DNA of 64,000 nt from assembly GCA_001660395.1 (NCBI GenBank), contig LXWE01000011.1, forward strand, positions 62,001 through 126,000, in the 5' to 3' direction. The translations under genes and the position numbers were made by a program. Below are positions 9,376 through 20,840 of the stretch, in pieces. The stretch's first letter is position 1, and each line of letters starts with the position of its first letter. Source of the DNA: Alteromonadaceae bacterium XY-R5. GTDB taxonomy: Bacteria > Pseudomonadota > Gammaproteobacteria > Enterobacterales > Alteromonadaceae. Under the pieces are notes generated by a model, which made no database searches, was not told the DNA's origin, and saw nothing but the letters and a program-made list of their open reading frames with translations.

Positions 9376-11685
9376 ATGAGCGACCAGAGCAGTATCAATA
9401 CCGAAGGCGTAGAACAGCTACCGCTGCGCCGCTTTACCGAAGATGCCTACCTGAACTACTCCATGTACGTGATCATGGACCGGGCTTTGCCACATATTGG
9501 CGATGGCCTGAAACCGGTACAGCGCCGCATCATTTATGCTATGTCTGATCTTGGCCTCAATGCCAGTGCCAAGTATAAAAAATCCGCTCGTACCGTCGGT
9601 GACGTGCTAGGTAAATTCCACCCACATGGTGACTCGGCCTGTTATGAAGCAATGGTGCTGATGGCGCAGCCGTTCTCTTATCGTTATCCATTAGTGGATG
9701 GACAGGGTAACTGGGGGGCGCCGGACGATCCTAAATCCTTCGCGGCCATGCGTTATACCGAGGCGCGTTTATCTAAATTCAGCGAGATCCTGTTAAACGA
9801 ATTAGGCCAGGGGACGACTGACTGGCAACCAAACTTTGACGGTACCCTCGATGAACCCAAGGTTTTGCCAGCACGTTTACCGCATATTCTGTTAAATGGT
9901 ATTACCGGCATTGCCGTGGGCATGGCCACGGATATTCCTCCCCATAACGTGCGTGAAGTGGCTAACGCCTGTGCCTACTTGCTGGATAACGGCCGGGCAA
10001 CAACGGCGGATTTAATGGAATACGTGCAAGGCCCGGACTATCCGACAGAAGCGGAAATCATCACCCCGAAAGAGGATATCCGCAAGTTGTACGAGACGGG
10101 GCGTGGCTCAGTCAAAATGCGTGCAGTCTATCAAATTGATAACGGTGAAATTGTCATTACCGCACTGCCGCATCAAGCATCGGGCGCCCGGATTTTGGAA
10201 CAAATCGCCGGCCAGATGACAGCTAAGAAGCTACCGTTTGTCAGTGACCTGCGCGATGAATCTGATCATGAGAATCCCACTCGTCTGGTGATCACGCCGC
10301 GTTCTAACCGCGTAGATTTAGACCAGGTGATGCAGCATTTGTTTGCGACCACAGATCTGGAAAAGAGCTACCGGGTTAACATTAATATGATTGGGCTGGA
10401 TGGTCGTCCGCAGGTCAAAGATCTGGCGACTATCCTGACAGAATGGCTCGAATTCCGCCGTAATACGGTAGTGCGCCGCTTACAGTACCGTCTGGATAAA
10501 GTACTGGCGCGCCTGCATATCCTTGAAGGTTTGCTGGTTGCTTTCCTGAATATCGATGAAGTGATTGAGATCATCCGCTTTGAAGACAATCCTAAACAGG
10601 AGTTGATGGCGCGTTTCAATTTATCCGATAAGCAGGCTGAAGCGATCCTGGAGCTGAAATTACGCCACTTGGCTAAGCTCGAAGAAATGAAGATCAAGGG
10701 GGAGCAGGACGAACTGGCTGCCGAGCGCGATAAGCTGGAACAGTTACTGGGTTCTGATCGTCGATTGAAAACCCTGATCAAAAAGGAAATTCTGGAAGAT
10801 GCAGAGAAGTATGGCGATGACCGTCGTTCGCCTATCGTTACCCGTGAAGAAGCCAAAGCCTTAACGGAAAAAGAACTGGTGCCGTCAGAAGCCGTGACTG
10901 TAGTGTTGTCGGACAAAGGCTGGGGTCGCTGTGCCAAAGGCCATGATGTTGACGCAGAAGGCTTAAGTTACAAAGCTGGCGATAGCTTCCTGGCCATGGC
11001 CAAAGGCCGCAGCAATCAACAGGCCGTGTTTGTGGATAGCTCCGGTCGAACCTTCTCCTGCGATGCTCATAGCTTGCCATCGGCCCGTTCACAGGGTGAG
11101 CCGATGACAGGGCGCTTTAACATTGTTGCCGGTGAAAAACTGGAACATGTGGTGATGGGCAATGACGATGCTGAGTATTTAATGGCATCAGATGCCGGTT
11201 ACGGTTTTGTGGGTAAGTTCGTTGATATGGTCAGTAAGAATAAGGCGGGTAAAGCCTATCTGACTTTACCGACCGGCGCGAAGGCTTTGCCGCCATCACG
11301 CATTCAAAACCTGAAAACCGACAACTGTCTGGCCATATCCAGTGAAGGTCGCATGCTGATGTTCCCGCTAACCGAGTTGCCTAGCTTAGGCAAAGGTAAA
11401 GGCAACAAGATCATCAGTATTCCGTCGGCGAAAGCGGCCAGCCGTGAAGAAATCGTTAGAGTGCTCGCTGTCGTGCCACAGGGAGCACAGGTGAAGATCA
11501 TTGCCGGTAAACGCGCAATGCAACTGAGCGCCGCTGACCTTGAGCATTATCAGGGGGAACGTGGTCGTCGTGGTAACAAGTTACCGCGTGGATTGCAGCG
11601 TGTGGATGGCGTTGAAGTGATCCTGGCAAGCGGCAAAACGGTGGTCGAAGATGAGGCACCAACAGATAGTCCGGATGCTGAATAA
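9376..11685 (+). CDS. parC: DNA topoisomerase IV subunit A
   Basis: ParC cuts and rejoins DNA in the ParC2E2 enzyme that decatenates daughter chromosomes. The 769-residue protein has the catalytic Tyr127 in [10 protein letters not shown] and the quinolone-resistance region [12 protein letters not shown]. Ser87 and Glu91 there are equivalent to E. coli Ser80 and Glu84, so the target is of the sensitive wild-type form. The C-terminal part (from about 500) is the DNA-wrapping beta-pinwheel. parE is not adjacent. ATG 9376 matches the family start; the Shine-Dalgarno is weak (AAGGG is about 17 bases away). A strong bidirectional terminator follows. Confidence 0.97.
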   Translation: MSDQSSINTEGVEQLPLRRFTEDAYLNYSMYVIMDRALPHIGDGLKPVQRRIIYAMSDLGLNASAKYKKSARTVGDVLGKFHPHGDSACYEAMVLMAQPFSYRYPLVDGQGNWGAPDDPKSFAAMRYTEARLSKFSEILLNELGQGTTDWQPNFDGTLDEPKVLPARLPHILLNGITGIAVGMATDIPPHNVREVANACAYLLDNGRATTADLMEYVQGPDYPTEAEIITPKEDIRKLYETGRGSVKMRAVYQIDNGEIVITALPHQASGARILEQIAGQMTAKKLPFVSDLRDESDHENPTRLVITPRSNRVDLDQVMQHLFATTDLEKSYRVNINMIGLDGRPQVKDLATILTEWLEFRRNTVVRRLQYRLDKVLARLHILEGLLVAFLNIDEVIEIIRFEDNPKQELMARFNLSDKQAEAILELKLRHLAKLEEMKIKGEQDELAAERDKLEQLLGSDRRLKTLIKKEILEDAEKYGDDRRSPIVTREEAKALTEKELVPSEAVTVVLSDKGWGRCAKGHDVDAEGLSYKAGDSFLAMAKGRSNQQAVFVDSSGRTFSCDAHSLPSARSQGEPMTGRFNIVAGEKLEHVVMGNDDAEYLMASDAGYGFVGKFVDMVSKNKAGKAYLTLPTGAKALPPSRIQNLKTDNCLAISSEGRMLMFPLTELPSLGKGKGNKIISIPSAKAASREEIVRVLAVVPQGAQVKIIAGKRAMQLSAADLEHYQGERGRRGNKLPRGLQRVDGVEVILASGKTVVEDEAPTDSPDAE

Positions 11686-11713
11686 TCCTGTATTTGTGGT
11701 ATAAATAAGCAAT

Positions 11714-11741
11714 AAAAAAGGCCGTAGAAACGGCCTTTTTT
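11714..11741. terminator. bidirectional rho-independent terminator, parC / DUF1338
   Basis: A-tract, GGCCG, loop TAGAAA, CGGCC, T-tract. It is symmetric, so it serves parC on the plus strand and the ast operon (DUF1338 end) on the minus strand. Confidence 0.9.
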
Positions 11742-11758
11742 GTGCGTGAAAGCTTGGT

Positions 11759-12574
11759 TTACATCGCGGGTGCAACGTTGGTGCTTTCGAAGATTTTATC
11801 CGCGGAAGCCGCCACAAAGCCCTGATATAACTTGCCGTCTGCCATAGGGTAGCGCTGAGCAAATTCATAGAAGCAGCTAGGAACTGTCAGCCTGCCGTCA
11901 GTGAAGCTGACGTCGATTTTATCTGCCATCGTTGATGACTGGGCCAGACACACATCTTCACCACCTTTGATTTCACCGCCTGAGGCATTAAGCACAAAGC
12001 CTGCCTGCTTAAGCAGTTCATTCACGTCTGAGAGCTGGTGGATTTTGTGTAAGTGATTCACACTGACCGTAAAGTGGTTGGCACGGAATCCCCATACCGA
12101 CATCCAGGCCGCATATTCAGAGACGGCCAGCAGAGTTTGGTATTCGGACTGGCTGACTTGCCAGTGAGTACCTGAATACAGGAAGCTGGCATCGGCAACT
12201 TTAGCAGCATCAATCTGATCCACCATCTTGTGAATAATGGCCTGTACCTCTGGGCTGAATTCTTCCACCAGTAATTCACTGATAAAGACTTTCGGCTTAG
12301 TATCATCCGGGTGTTCAAAGTGTTTGGCTTTGAGCTTCTTCTGCTCAAAGTCATACTGACCTTTTTCTTCATAGCCAAGCGCCAGGAAGTGCGCACCCAG
12401 TTTATCTAGTCGTATTTTATCTAGATTAAAAGTACGCAGGGCGATGTGATCATTGATGATCTCTTCGCTGCCATCCTGCTGTTTCAGCAGTTGATGGATG
12501 TTTTCTGCTGATGGGGTAATAGCAATATAATCCTGCCACAAGGCTGCAAATAAAGAATCTACGCTTACTGACAT
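11759..12574 (-). CDS. DUF1338 family protein (2-oxoadipate dioxygenase/decarboxylase-like)
   Basis: The protein has 271 residues and begins at ATG 12572-12574, with GGAG 7 bases upstream; an in-frame TTG two codons earlier is less likely. It belongs to the DUF1338 fold, whose characterised member HglS is an Fe(II) 2-oxoadipate dioxygenase/decarboxylase in lysine catabolism. Likely metal ligands are His43 (NDHIALRTF), His167 (RANHFTVSVN) and Glu237 (CFYEFAQRY). It is much shorter than HglS (over 400 residues), so its substrate may differ. It is the last gene of the astC-astA-astD operon, 22 bases after astD. This points to amino-acid or 2-oxoacid breakdown, but the reaction is unproven. Confidence 0.85.
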   Translation of the reverse strand: MSVSVDSLFAALWQDYIAITPSAENIHQLLKQQDGSEEIINDHIALRTFNLDKIRLDKLGAHFLALGYEEKGQYDFEQKKLKAKHFEHPDDTKPKVFISELLVEEFSPEVQAIIHKMVDQIDAAKVADASFLYSGTHWQVSQSEYQTLLAVSEYAAWMSVWGFRANHFTVSVNHLHKIHQLSDVNELLKQAGFVLNASGGEIKGGEDVCLAQSSTMADKIDVSFTDGRLTVPSCFYEFAQRYPMADGKLYQGFVAASADKIFESTNVAPAM

Positions 12575-12596
12575 AATCAAACTCCAAATACGCCGA

Positions 12597-14069
12597 TTAA
12601 AACGTTAGGCCCGGGCTTAAACTGCCTGGCATAGTGACCTTTTCCAGTTCCACTGAAGCAACTGGGTAAGCACAATAATCCGCTGCATAATAGGCGCTGG
12701 CTCTGTGGTTACCACTTTCACCGATACCACCAAAAGGTGCTGCGCTGCTGGCGCCTGTAATGGGGCGGTTCCAGTTCACAATACCCGCGCGGATGCGGCG
12801 AAAGAAATGCTGATACTGGCTCTCGTCATCACATAATAGACCCGCGGATAAACCAAACCGGGTATTGTTAGCTTCGTCGATAGCCTGATCGAAATCGCTA
12901 AAACGGATGACTTTCAGCAGTGGGCCGAAGTGTTCTTCGTCCGGCATACGCTTGAGGATGTCGGTGACATCAACAATGCCCGGGGTGACAAATCCTGTGT
13001 CTGTGTCCTGATGGGTCAAAGCCACCAAAGACGTGGCGCCCAAATCCAGCAGTTCCTGTTGGGCAGCTGCCATCATCGCCGCTGCGCGGGCAGAAATCAT
13101 CGCGCCCATAAAGGGTTGTTGTTCGGCGTCATAATGGCCGACGGCGATTTGCTTGGTGACCTCAATCAGACGCGCCAAAATAGCATCGCCCTGTTCGCCA
13201 GTTTCGATAAATAAACGGCGGGCACAGGTACAACGCTGGCCAGAGGTGACAAAGGCTGACTGGATAATGTCGTGCACAGTCGCATCAATATCCGCGACGT
13301 CTTTGACGATCAATGGGTTATTTCCGCCCATTTCCAGCGCCAGAATCTTGCCTGGGTGACCGGCGAATTGTTCATGCAGTAGCTTGCCTGTGCGTGAACT
13401 GCCGGTGAAAAACAAACCATCGATTTGAGGATGAGAGACTAATGCTTTCCCCGTTTCAACTTCACCCTGAACCAGATTGAGCACGCCTGCTGGCAGACCA
13501 GCCAGATGCCACAATTCAATGGTTTTCTGGGCCACTAACGGGGTTAACTCGCTGGGCTTGAATACCACAGTGTTACCTGCCAGCAGGGCGGGTACGATAT
13601 GGCCGTTGGGCAAGTGCCCGGGAAAGTTATATGGGCCGAAGACTGCCACCACGCCGTGGGCTTTATGGCGAATAAAAGCCTTGCCCTGTGGCATATGGTT
13701 TTCCACCGTACCAGTGCGCTCATGGTAAGCACGCTCTGAGATACCGATTTTACCTATCATGGCTGCCACTTCTGTAGCCGTTTCCCATAATGGTTTACCG
13801 GTTTCACGGGCGATAGTCAGGGCTAGCGCATCTTTGTTTTCTGCCAGTAATTCGCCAAAACGTTTGACGATCGCCAGACGCTGTTCAAACGTCATTTCAG
13901 TCCAGGCTGTGAAGGCACTGCGTGCTGCGCCAATGGCCAGCTCAACCTGTTCAGCACTGGCGCTATGGCCTTGCCAGATAACGGTGTTTTTTGCCGGATC
14001 GATGGACGATACGGCATGGCCAAGGCCAGCTTGCCACTGGCCGCCAATATAATGGATTTGTTCTGTCAT
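12597..14069 (-). CDS. astD: N-succinylglutamate 5-semialdehyde dehydrogenase
   Basis: This 490-residue NAD-dependent aldehyde dehydrogenase oxidises N-succinylglutamate semialdehyde in the arginine succinyltransferase pathway (step 4). Catalytic residues are visible: Asn148 (GPYNFPG), Glu246 (LEMGG) and nucleophile Cys280 ([11 protein letters not shown]). The NAD-loop motif FTGSSRTGK is near 221-229, and the C-terminal [12 protein letters not shown] is typical of AstD. ATG 14067-14069 has AGAAG upstream. The gene follows astA by 14 bases and precedes the DUF1338 gene by 22 bases, so it belongs to one operon. Confidence 0.96.
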   Translation of the reverse strand: MTEQIHYIGGQWQAGLGHAVSSIDPAKNTVIWQGHSASAEQVELAIGAARSAFTAWTEMTFEQRLAIVKRFGELLAENKDALALTIARETGKPLWETATEVAAMIGKIGISERAYHERTGTVENHMPQGKAFIRHKAHGVVAVFGPYNFPGHLPNGHIVPALLAGNTVVFKPSELTPLVAQKTIELWHLAGLPAGVLNLVQGEVETGKALVSHPQIDGLFFTGSSRTGKLLHEQFAGHPGKILALEMGGNNPLIVKDVADIDATVHDIIQSAFVTSGQRCTCARRLFIETGEQGDAILARLIEVTKQIAVGHYDAEQQPFMGAMISARAAAMMAAAQQELLDLGATSLVALTHQDTDTGFVTPGIVDVTDILKRMPDEEHFGPLLKVIRFSDFDQAIDEANNTRFGLSAGLLCDDESQYQHFFRRIRAGIVNWNRPITGASSAAPFGGIGESGNHRASAYYAADYCAYPVASVELEKVTMPGSLSPGLTF

Positions 14070-14083
14070 AGTGCTTCTCTTGT

Positions 14084-15106
14084 TTATACCGGGGCGAAGC
14101 GAATATGCTCGCCGTCAGTCAGTTCAAGGGCATGTGCGGTTTGTGCATCTATGCAGGCGACTTGATTGTCCTGGTCAACCCACACATTGGCACAACAACC
14201 CCGAAAACCGAGAATTTTGTCATTGATTATGTAGCAGTCCTGGCCTTGTTGGGCCAGAGCTTCGTCGATACGCACTGGCAAAGCCTGACTGCGCTGAACG
14301 GTATGAATATGTTTTACCTGACTTTCTACCGTTGGACCGGCATCAAAGATGTCGACATAACCGCGGAAGATAAAGCCTTCCTGTTCCAATAGACGTAGAG
14401 CCGGTTTCGTTTTTTCATGCACGTGGCCGATAACCGCCTGGGCTTCCGGACTTAACAGGCTGACATAAATGGGATATTTGGGCATCAACTCGGCAATAAA
14501 TACCTTGTTGCCGATTCCGGTCAGATAATCTGCTGTGGGGAAATCCATTGAGAAAAAGTGCTCTTCCAGCCATTGCCAGAACGGCGACTTACCTTGCTCA
14601 TCGCTAACGCCACGCATTTCGGCAATGACAGTATCTGCAAAACGCTCCGGGTGCTGCTGCATAAACAGAAAACGGAACTTTGATAACAGTCGGCCGTTAT
14701 TGTCTTCCCGGGCTTCGGGACGCAGAAACAGGGTGCAGATTTCGGATACGCCGGTGTAGTCATTACACAGGGTCAGAATATCGACAGCATTATGCACATC
14801 CAGTTCGCGGGATGCGTGCACGACTTTACCTAAGTGATAATGGTAGAAAGGATCATCCTGGCCAACCATAGCAGCTATGCCGCTGGTGCCGACAATGCGA
14901 CCCGTGTCAGTGTCTTCCATCACAAACAAATAGCTTTCGTCGAAAGGCTCGCTCACGTTTTTTTGGAATGAGGTTTCGGAACGCTCAATCTTACTGCGCA
15001 GCAACGCTTCGTTTACGGGCAAAGAAGTAAATCCTATGCCCGATTCGATAGCGATGTCATGCAGCGCAGGGTAATCCTGCGCCTGAATAGGACGAATAAT
15101 CTTCAC
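14084..15106 (-). CDS. astA: arginine N-succinyltransferase (GTG start)
   Basis: AstA transfers succinyl from succinyl-CoA to arginine, the entry step of arginine catabolism through succinylated intermediates. The 340-residue protein aligns by eye with E. coli AstA along its length: [12 protein letters not shown] at the N-terminus, the [14 protein letters not shown] segment, [42 protein letters not shown] and [12 protein letters not shown]. The start is GTG at 15104-15106, 12 bases after the astC stop, with only a weak GCGAG ribosome site. Translation may depend on coupling to astC. It is a single-subunit form. Confidence 0.96.
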   Translation of the reverse strand: MKIIRPIQAQDYPALHDIAIESGIGFTSLPVNEALLRSKIERSETSFQKNVSEPFDESYLFVMEDTDTGRIVGTSGIAAMVGQDDPFYHYHLGKVVHASRELDVHNAVDILTLCNDYTGVSEICTLFLRPEAREDNNGRLLSKFRFLFMQQHPERFADTVIAEMRGVSDEQGKSPFWQWLEEHFFSMDFPTADYLTGIGNKVFIAELMPKYPIYVSLLSPEAQAVIGHVHEKTKPALRLLEQEGFIFRGYVDIFDAGPTVESQVKHIHTVQRSQALPVRIDEALAQQGQDCYIINDKILGFRGCCANVWVDQDNQVACIDAQTAHALELTDGEHIRFAPV

Positions 15107-15118
15107 GAGGGGACTCGC

Positions 15119-16381
<1,263 letters not shown>

Positions 16382-16461
16382 CTATTATTTCAGATAAAAT
16401 GCGGCTTGTCTTTAGCAAGGCGTGCCGGAACACCTTGTGTTGCAAGGGTTTTGGCTAATAT

Positions 16462-16486
16462 TTCATAGAAACTGCATAACTATGAA
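16462..16486. promoter_or_regulatory. inverted repeat upstream of astC
   Basis: TTCATAG at 16462-16468 and CTATGAA at 16480-16486 are perfect 7-base arms separated by 11 bases. It is AT-rich and lies in the 295-base astC upstream region. It could be an operator, for example for ArgR, although it fits the ARG-box consensus only partly. The rest of this spacer shows nothing further. Confidence 0.35.
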
Positions 16487-16622
16487 TGAGGAGAAAATTT
16501 CCATCAAAGCAAAAGGGGGGGCGCGTTATGGGCCATGCTTGCCCATGTGGTCATTTATTACCCGTGCATGTTTATGATGAAAAAAGTTTGTTAAATTTCT
16601 GCCAGATAGACGAAATTTTCGT

Positions 16623-17780
16623 CTAAGGCATGCTCAGATTCAGGTTGCGAAGGTTGGTTTTTTGCAACTCAGCGATTGCACCGGGGGGAAATTGAAACTG
16701 GCGTAACCACAGTTTAGCTTCATCTAGTGTCACCATGCCGTGGCTATGCAACAGGCGGTACTTTGAATAAGCTTCAGCCTGCACACAGGTCAGCGCCATT
16801 GGCGACATATCCTGGAGTGGCACATTATTAGCGATTTCTTCCATGGCTTGGCCAATGAATACCCGGCGCATATCCATGCGTTGAATTAACAGGGCGACAA
16901 TTTTATGCCCATGTTTATGATACAGATCGACCAGGAATTCTGCTCTGGGCGTCACTTTAAACAGTGCGTCATGTTCATCGCGTTTTCGATCACGTTGCGC
17001 TTCGCGCAGAGAGTCTTGCTGGACGGTTTCAAATTCGCGTAAATACAGCCTGGTCAAAGCCACTTTACCCAGGGTCATCAGGGTGCCAAGCGTAAAGGCC
17101 TGATAACTGCTAATATCATGATGGCTGGCTAAGACTTTGGCACTGATGGCCTGGCTTAATCCCAATTCCCATAAGCGTAATTTGTTTTCTGGGAACGGGT
17201 CAGTGATCTTCGGAATAGCACGGCGTAACACCAGCGATGGGATGACGATACGCAGGTTGTCTACACCCAGATAATTTAATGCCATCCGCAGCGTTTCGAT
17301 GTTAACTACCCGGCCTTTGGCATCGGTGCGTCGATATTTAGGCTGATTTACCATTTTAATTAAATCATCGAACGCCCAGGGAATATTGGCGGCAATTGGT
17401 TCGATACGAGATACTGAGGTGGCTTTGACCGCCATCACATCCAGTAAATCTGGCAGGCTCTCGTGAAGTTGCAGCACCTTTGAATAAAGGGCCTCTGCAT
17501 CTTGCATTTGGGGCGCTAATCGGCGGCCGATTTCCTGATGCACCAAATCGGCGATGCCATTCACAAAGTGCTGTTCAGATTTTTGATTGAGTTCTTTATC
17601 GCGGTTGGCCAGCTTTTCAATGCGCAAAAGTTCACGGCGGGCATTTGCCTGTTCGGCTTGTTCAAAACTCACCAGACCTTCAATCTCCATCCCTTCATTT
17701 TGCTTAGCGATCACATTGGATAAGCAAAGCAAATTGAATCTGTGGTCGATTTGTTGGTAAAAATTGTCAGGCGAGTTCAT
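16623..17780 (-). CDS. HDOD domain protein
   Basis: The 385-residue cytoplasmic protein has an N-terminal helical region (residues 1-95, rich in charged residues and likely coiled coil). A central HDOD-type domain covers about 100-330, with segments such as NIETLRMALNYLGVDNLRIV and AFTLGTLMTLGKVALTRLYL. HDOD proteins are HD-fold relatives without the metal-binding His-Asp pair, and are usually linked to signalling or c-di-GMP pathways. No HD phosphohydrolase signature is present. It sits between pabA and astC on the same strand, 80 bases after pabA. The neighbourhood does not reveal its role. Confidence 0.8.
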   Translation of the reverse strand: MNSPDNFYQQIDHRFNLLCLSNVIAKQNEGMEIEGLVSFEQAEQANARRELLRIEKLANRDKELNQKSEQHFVNGIADLVHQEIGRRLAPQMQDAEALYSKVLQLHESLPDLLDVMAVKATSVSRIEPIAANIPWAFDDLIKMVNQPKYRRTDAKGRVVNIETLRMALNYLGVDNLRIVIPSLVLRRAIPKITDPFPENKLRLWELGLSQAISAKVLASHHDISSYQAFTLGTLMTLGKVALTRLYLREFETVQQDSLREAQRDRKRDEHDALFKVTPRAEFLVDLYHKHGHKIVALLIQRMDMRRVFIGQAMEEIANNVPLQDMSPMALTCVQAEAYSKYRLLHSHGMVTLDEAKLWLRQFQFPPGAIAELQKTNLRNLNLSMP

Positions 17781-17860
17781 GAATTATCTTGATTATAGTT
17801 AGGTGAATTTATTGTACTTTTTAATTACAGCAGTTTTTATACCGCAGTGACAAGTCGGAC

Positions 17861-18454
17861 CTAAGATAACGGCACATTTTTCCCAAGATTGAGGAAATTT
17901 TGCAGCAATTGATGGCCGCTCGGGGTCAGGAGCGATTCAGGATGATACTGCACTCCCCAGACTGGCAAAGATTCGTGGCCAATTGCCATGATTTCAGGAT
18001 GATGAAATTCTTCCGTCCAGGCAAGCACGTTCAGCTCAGCTGGCAGAGACGCATTTTCCAGAATGAGAGAGTGATAGCGCGTAGCCTCAAAAGGATTACT
18101 AATACCGTTAAATAGAGGCGTACCGTTATGAAATACCTGAGAGGTTTTGCCGTGTTTGATTTGCGCTGCTCTGATTACGCTTGCCCCGAAGATTTGACCA
18201 ATGGCCTGATGGCCCAGGCATACCCCTAATATTGGGATTTTACCGGCAAATGTCTCAATGGCCTTGAGACTGACACCTGCGTCGTCCGGTGTTTTGGGTC
18301 CAGGGGAAATCACCAGATAGTCGGGGGCCAATTGCTGTATTTGCTGACAGTCAATATGGTCATTGCGCACGACCTGTACCTGTTGCCCTAGTTCGGTGAA
18401 GTAGCGGGCCAGATTATGAGTAAATGAATCGTAGTTATCGATTAACAGCAGCAC
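17861..18454 (-). CDS. pabA: aminodeoxychorismate/anthranilate synthase glutaminase subunit
   Basis: This class-I glutamine amidotransferase of 197 residues supplies ammonia to PabB (folate) and perhaps TrpE. The triad is visible: Cys79 in GVCLGHQAIGQ, and His171 and Glu173 in YHPES. The oxyanion region is ISPGPKTPDDAG. No ATG fits; the GTG at 18452-18454 gives the family N-terminus MLLLIDNYDSF, with GGA 8 bases upstream. A GTG two codons earlier is an alternative. pabA beside argD/astC is a conserved gammaproteobacterial arrangement. It could equally be annotated trpG, but no trp genes are near. Confidence 0.9.
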   Translation of the reverse strand: MLLLIDNYDSFTHNLARYFTELGQQVQVVRNDHIDCQQIQQLAPDYLVISPGPKTPDDAGVSLKAIETFAGKIPILGVCLGHQAIGQIFGASVIRAAQIKHGKTSQVFHNGTPLFNGISNPFEATRYHSLILENASLPAELNVLAWTEEFHHPEIMAIGHESLPVWGVQYHPESLLTPSGHQLLQNFLNLGKNVPLS

Positions 18455-18598
18455 TGTCACATTCCATTCTAAAGCAAACACTTAGCCCCACACGGCAATT
18501 GGCGCAGGGCGGGGCGAGTTTACCAGTAATAACCTTAAATATCATAACGGGTTTTTGCTGGTCTGAGCATAGATACGAACGTGTAAGATTAGGGACAA

Positions 18599-18624
18599 AT
18601 TAAAACGCCCGAACTGATCGGGCG
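18599..18624 (-). terminator. rho-independent terminator of TonB receptor gene
   Basis: On the minus strand, CGCCCGA, loop TCAGT, TCGGGCG is followed by TTTTAATT. It lies just after the stop of the receptor gene at 18635. Confidence 0.75.
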
Positions 18625-18634
18625 CTGCTCTGGA

Positions 18635-20686
18635 TTAGAACTGATAATTGAGGGTCACCCTGAAGCTTCTGGGGACCAAAGGATGGTAATGCAGATCGTC
18701 TTTGCCTTCGTCAGGCTCACCAGATAAACGCGATGTATAGTAATAGTCGATATCGTGATCATTGCTGTCGAGCAGATTCAGTATCTCAAGTCCAATCTGC
18801 AGGTGCTGCCACTGATACAGGGCATTGGCGTTTACCACGGTACTGCTTTGGGCCTGTACCTGGTTGTAGCTTTCCAGTGCGCGTTTGCCGAAATGACGCA
18901 GCCGCAGCGCGCCCTGCCAGCCCATCTGATTAGCCCGGTAATTTAATCCCAAGCTGGCTACCATCGGCAATGCGCCATCGATGTATTGACCTTCATCAGC
19001 CACTTTGTCGGTGAAGCGGGAATGGGTCCAGGCTAACTCGCTGTCAAAACGCCAGTCATTGCCAAACCAGAAATACGCTGCCACCTCTGCACCGTAGCGA
19101 CGAGAAGGACGACTGGCTTCGGTATTACCGGCATCACCTACAAATAACAGTTCAGAGTCTAAATCCAGTAACCATAATGATGCTGAGAGGTTGAGGGTAT
19201 CTGCCAAAAAGTAGCGAAAGCCCAACTCGCCACCCTCAGAGCGAACCAGAAGATCTACCGGGCTAACGTTCTCTCCACTGGCTGGGTCGACACTAATAGT
19301 CGCCCCGCGTACATCATTGGAGTGGTAGCCTTGCCCATAACTGGCATAAAAGGCCAGATCATCGGTATGTTGATAGCTAAGGTTTGCTTTGAGGCTAAAT
19401 AAGCCATCGTTTGCATTACCACTATTGGCAGTTAAGTTGCTGTCGACATCCGCCCACAAATGGTCGTATCTCAATCCTGTGGTCAGGTGAAATTGTTCGG
19501 TAAAGGCCAGCGTTGCCTGATAGAACAGACCAAGAGAGTCTTCCATCACCTGATCTTCGCGAACTGTACTCAAACGAACGCGTTCGGCTGTGTGATACAG
19601 GCCCACTTTGCCAATATCGTCGCGGCGCCACTCAATCCCGCTTTCCCAATCAACAGGCAGTGTGCCAAGTAATGCGGTGTTGTTGTACACCCACTTGCTG
19701 CCATACTGATGGCGTTGGTCTTTTTGATTAAATTCGTCACCATTGATGGGATCATCAAGGAAGTAGGTAAAATTGGAATACAGATCCATGCGGTTATCGA
19801 CCGCATAGGCATTCCAATGCCAATTTTCGGTTTCCCAGTTCATAGACAGACTGTAACGGCTGGCACTCCCCCCTAAATCGGTATCGAGTGATCCATAGCG
19901 GTCTATCAATCCCTCTGATACGGCTCTGGTCGGAATTTGGTCTGCAGAGCGCCATTGGTTGTCGTAGGCCATAAAGGTGAGGTGAAAATCGCTTCTGGCT
20001 AATGGCAGGGAATAACGGGCAATTAGGTTCTTCTTGCCAACATCTTCGGCAACATCACTCCAGGGGCCATCATATTGCTGATATTCTGCCCCAACGACCA
20101 GAGAGCCTTTGGGTAAAAATACATTCGCATTCAACGCAGTACGCAGGTAATTATCATCTCCGGCGGTGATGTTGGCCTCGTTGTGTTGCAGACTGTTTTT
20201 TAAATCGAACTGTGCCGCTCCTGCGGCGGAAAAATCACCCACTTCGGCATAATAGTTACCTTTACGATAGCGAATGCTTTTCACCAGTTCCGGGATCAGA
20301 AAATTTAGGTCGGTATAGCCCTGGCCGTGACCATGGGTACGCATATTGATGGGCATGCCATCGATGGAGGTGTTGAAATCTGTGCCATGATCCAGGTTAA
20401 AGCCACGTAGAAAATACTGATTGGCTTTGCCCGAACCACTGTGCTGGGTGACCACCATACCTGGGACGAATTCAAGTAATTCACCTACTCGCAGCATAGG
20501 TCGGGTACGGATTTCCTGATCGCCAACGATACCTTCTGAGGCGCTGATTTCACTGCCCAACGTGTTGATTTTACGTCCCTGAATCAGGATGTTTTCGGTG
20601 CCATCATCGGCATTTGCCGGCTGTGCTAAAAGGGAAAAGCAAGGTGCTAACAGACTGAATCTGACAAGCGTATTTTTAAAAAACAT
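18635..20686 (-). CDS. TonB-dependent outer-membrane receptor
   Basis: The 683-residue protein has a signal peptide (MFFKNTLVRF to PANA), a TonB-box-like ENILIQG, a plug domain (LEFVPGMVVTQHSGSGKANQ, then FLRGFNLDHGTDFNTSIDG) and a 22-stranded-barrel-type C-terminus ending in RVTLNYQF with terminal Phe. It has no N-terminal signalling extension and no clear siderophore motif, so the substrate is unknown. ATG 20684-20686 begins the signal peptide; an in-frame ATG at 20711-20713 would add nine residues and has a slightly better ribosome site. It stands alone with its own terminator. No Fur-like box is evident. Confidence 0.88.
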   Translation of the reverse strand: MFFKNTLVRFSLLAPCFSLLAQPANADDGTENILIQGRKINTLGSEISASEGIVGDQEIRTRPMLRVGELLEFVPGMVVTQHSGSGKANQYFLRGFNLDHGTDFNTSIDGMPINMRTHGHGQGYTDLNFLIPELVKSIRYRKGNYYAEVGDFSAAGAAQFDLKNSLQHNEANITAGDDNYLRTALNANVFLPKGSLVVGAEYQQYDGPWSDVAEDVGKKNLIARYSLPLARSDFHLTFMAYDNQWRSADQIPTRAVSEGLIDRYGSLDTDLGGSASRYSLSMNWETENWHWNAYAVDNRMDLYSNFTYFLDDPINGDEFNQKDQRHQYGSKWVYNNTALLGTLPVDWESGIEWRRDDIGKVGLYHTAERVRLSTVREDQVMEDSLGLFYQATLAFTEQFHLTTGLRYDHLWADVDSNLTANSGNANDGLFSLKANLSYQHTDDLAFYASYGQGYHSNDVRGATISVDPASGENVSPVDLLVRSEGGELGFRYFLADTLNLSASLWLLDLDSELLFVGDAGNTEASRPSRRYGAEVAAYFWFGNDWRFDSELAWTHSRFTDKVADEGQYIDGALPMVASLGLNYRANQMGWQGALRLRHFGKRALESYNQVQAQSSTVVNANALYQWQHLQIGLEILNLLDSNDHDIDYYYTSRLSGEPDEGKDDLHYHPLVPRSFRVTLNYQF

Positions 20687-20783
20687 GGTGTTGTGCTCTG
20701 TCGCTGAGTACATGGGCGATGCCCTGAGAATGTGCAGAGGTAATTGTATTTGAGAAAGTTTTGAGGCTGCAAGCCGGAGTGGT

Positions 20784-20814
20784 GATAAAACGAGCTGTCA
20801 GGTCAACAGCTCGT
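20784..20814 (-). terminator. rho-independent terminator of rpe-trpS
   Basis: On the minus strand, ACGAGCTGT, a 7-base loop, then ACAGCTCGT followed by TTTAT. It lies 27 bases after the trpS stop. Confidence 0.75.
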
Positions 20815-20840
20815 CCTATTTTTTAGGGGCTTAAACGCGA

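Noticed and set aside
10368..10937. 189-residue minus-strand frame inside parC
   Set aside because: It is antisense to a conserved essential gene, with Ser/Arg-rich composition typical of a shadow frame.
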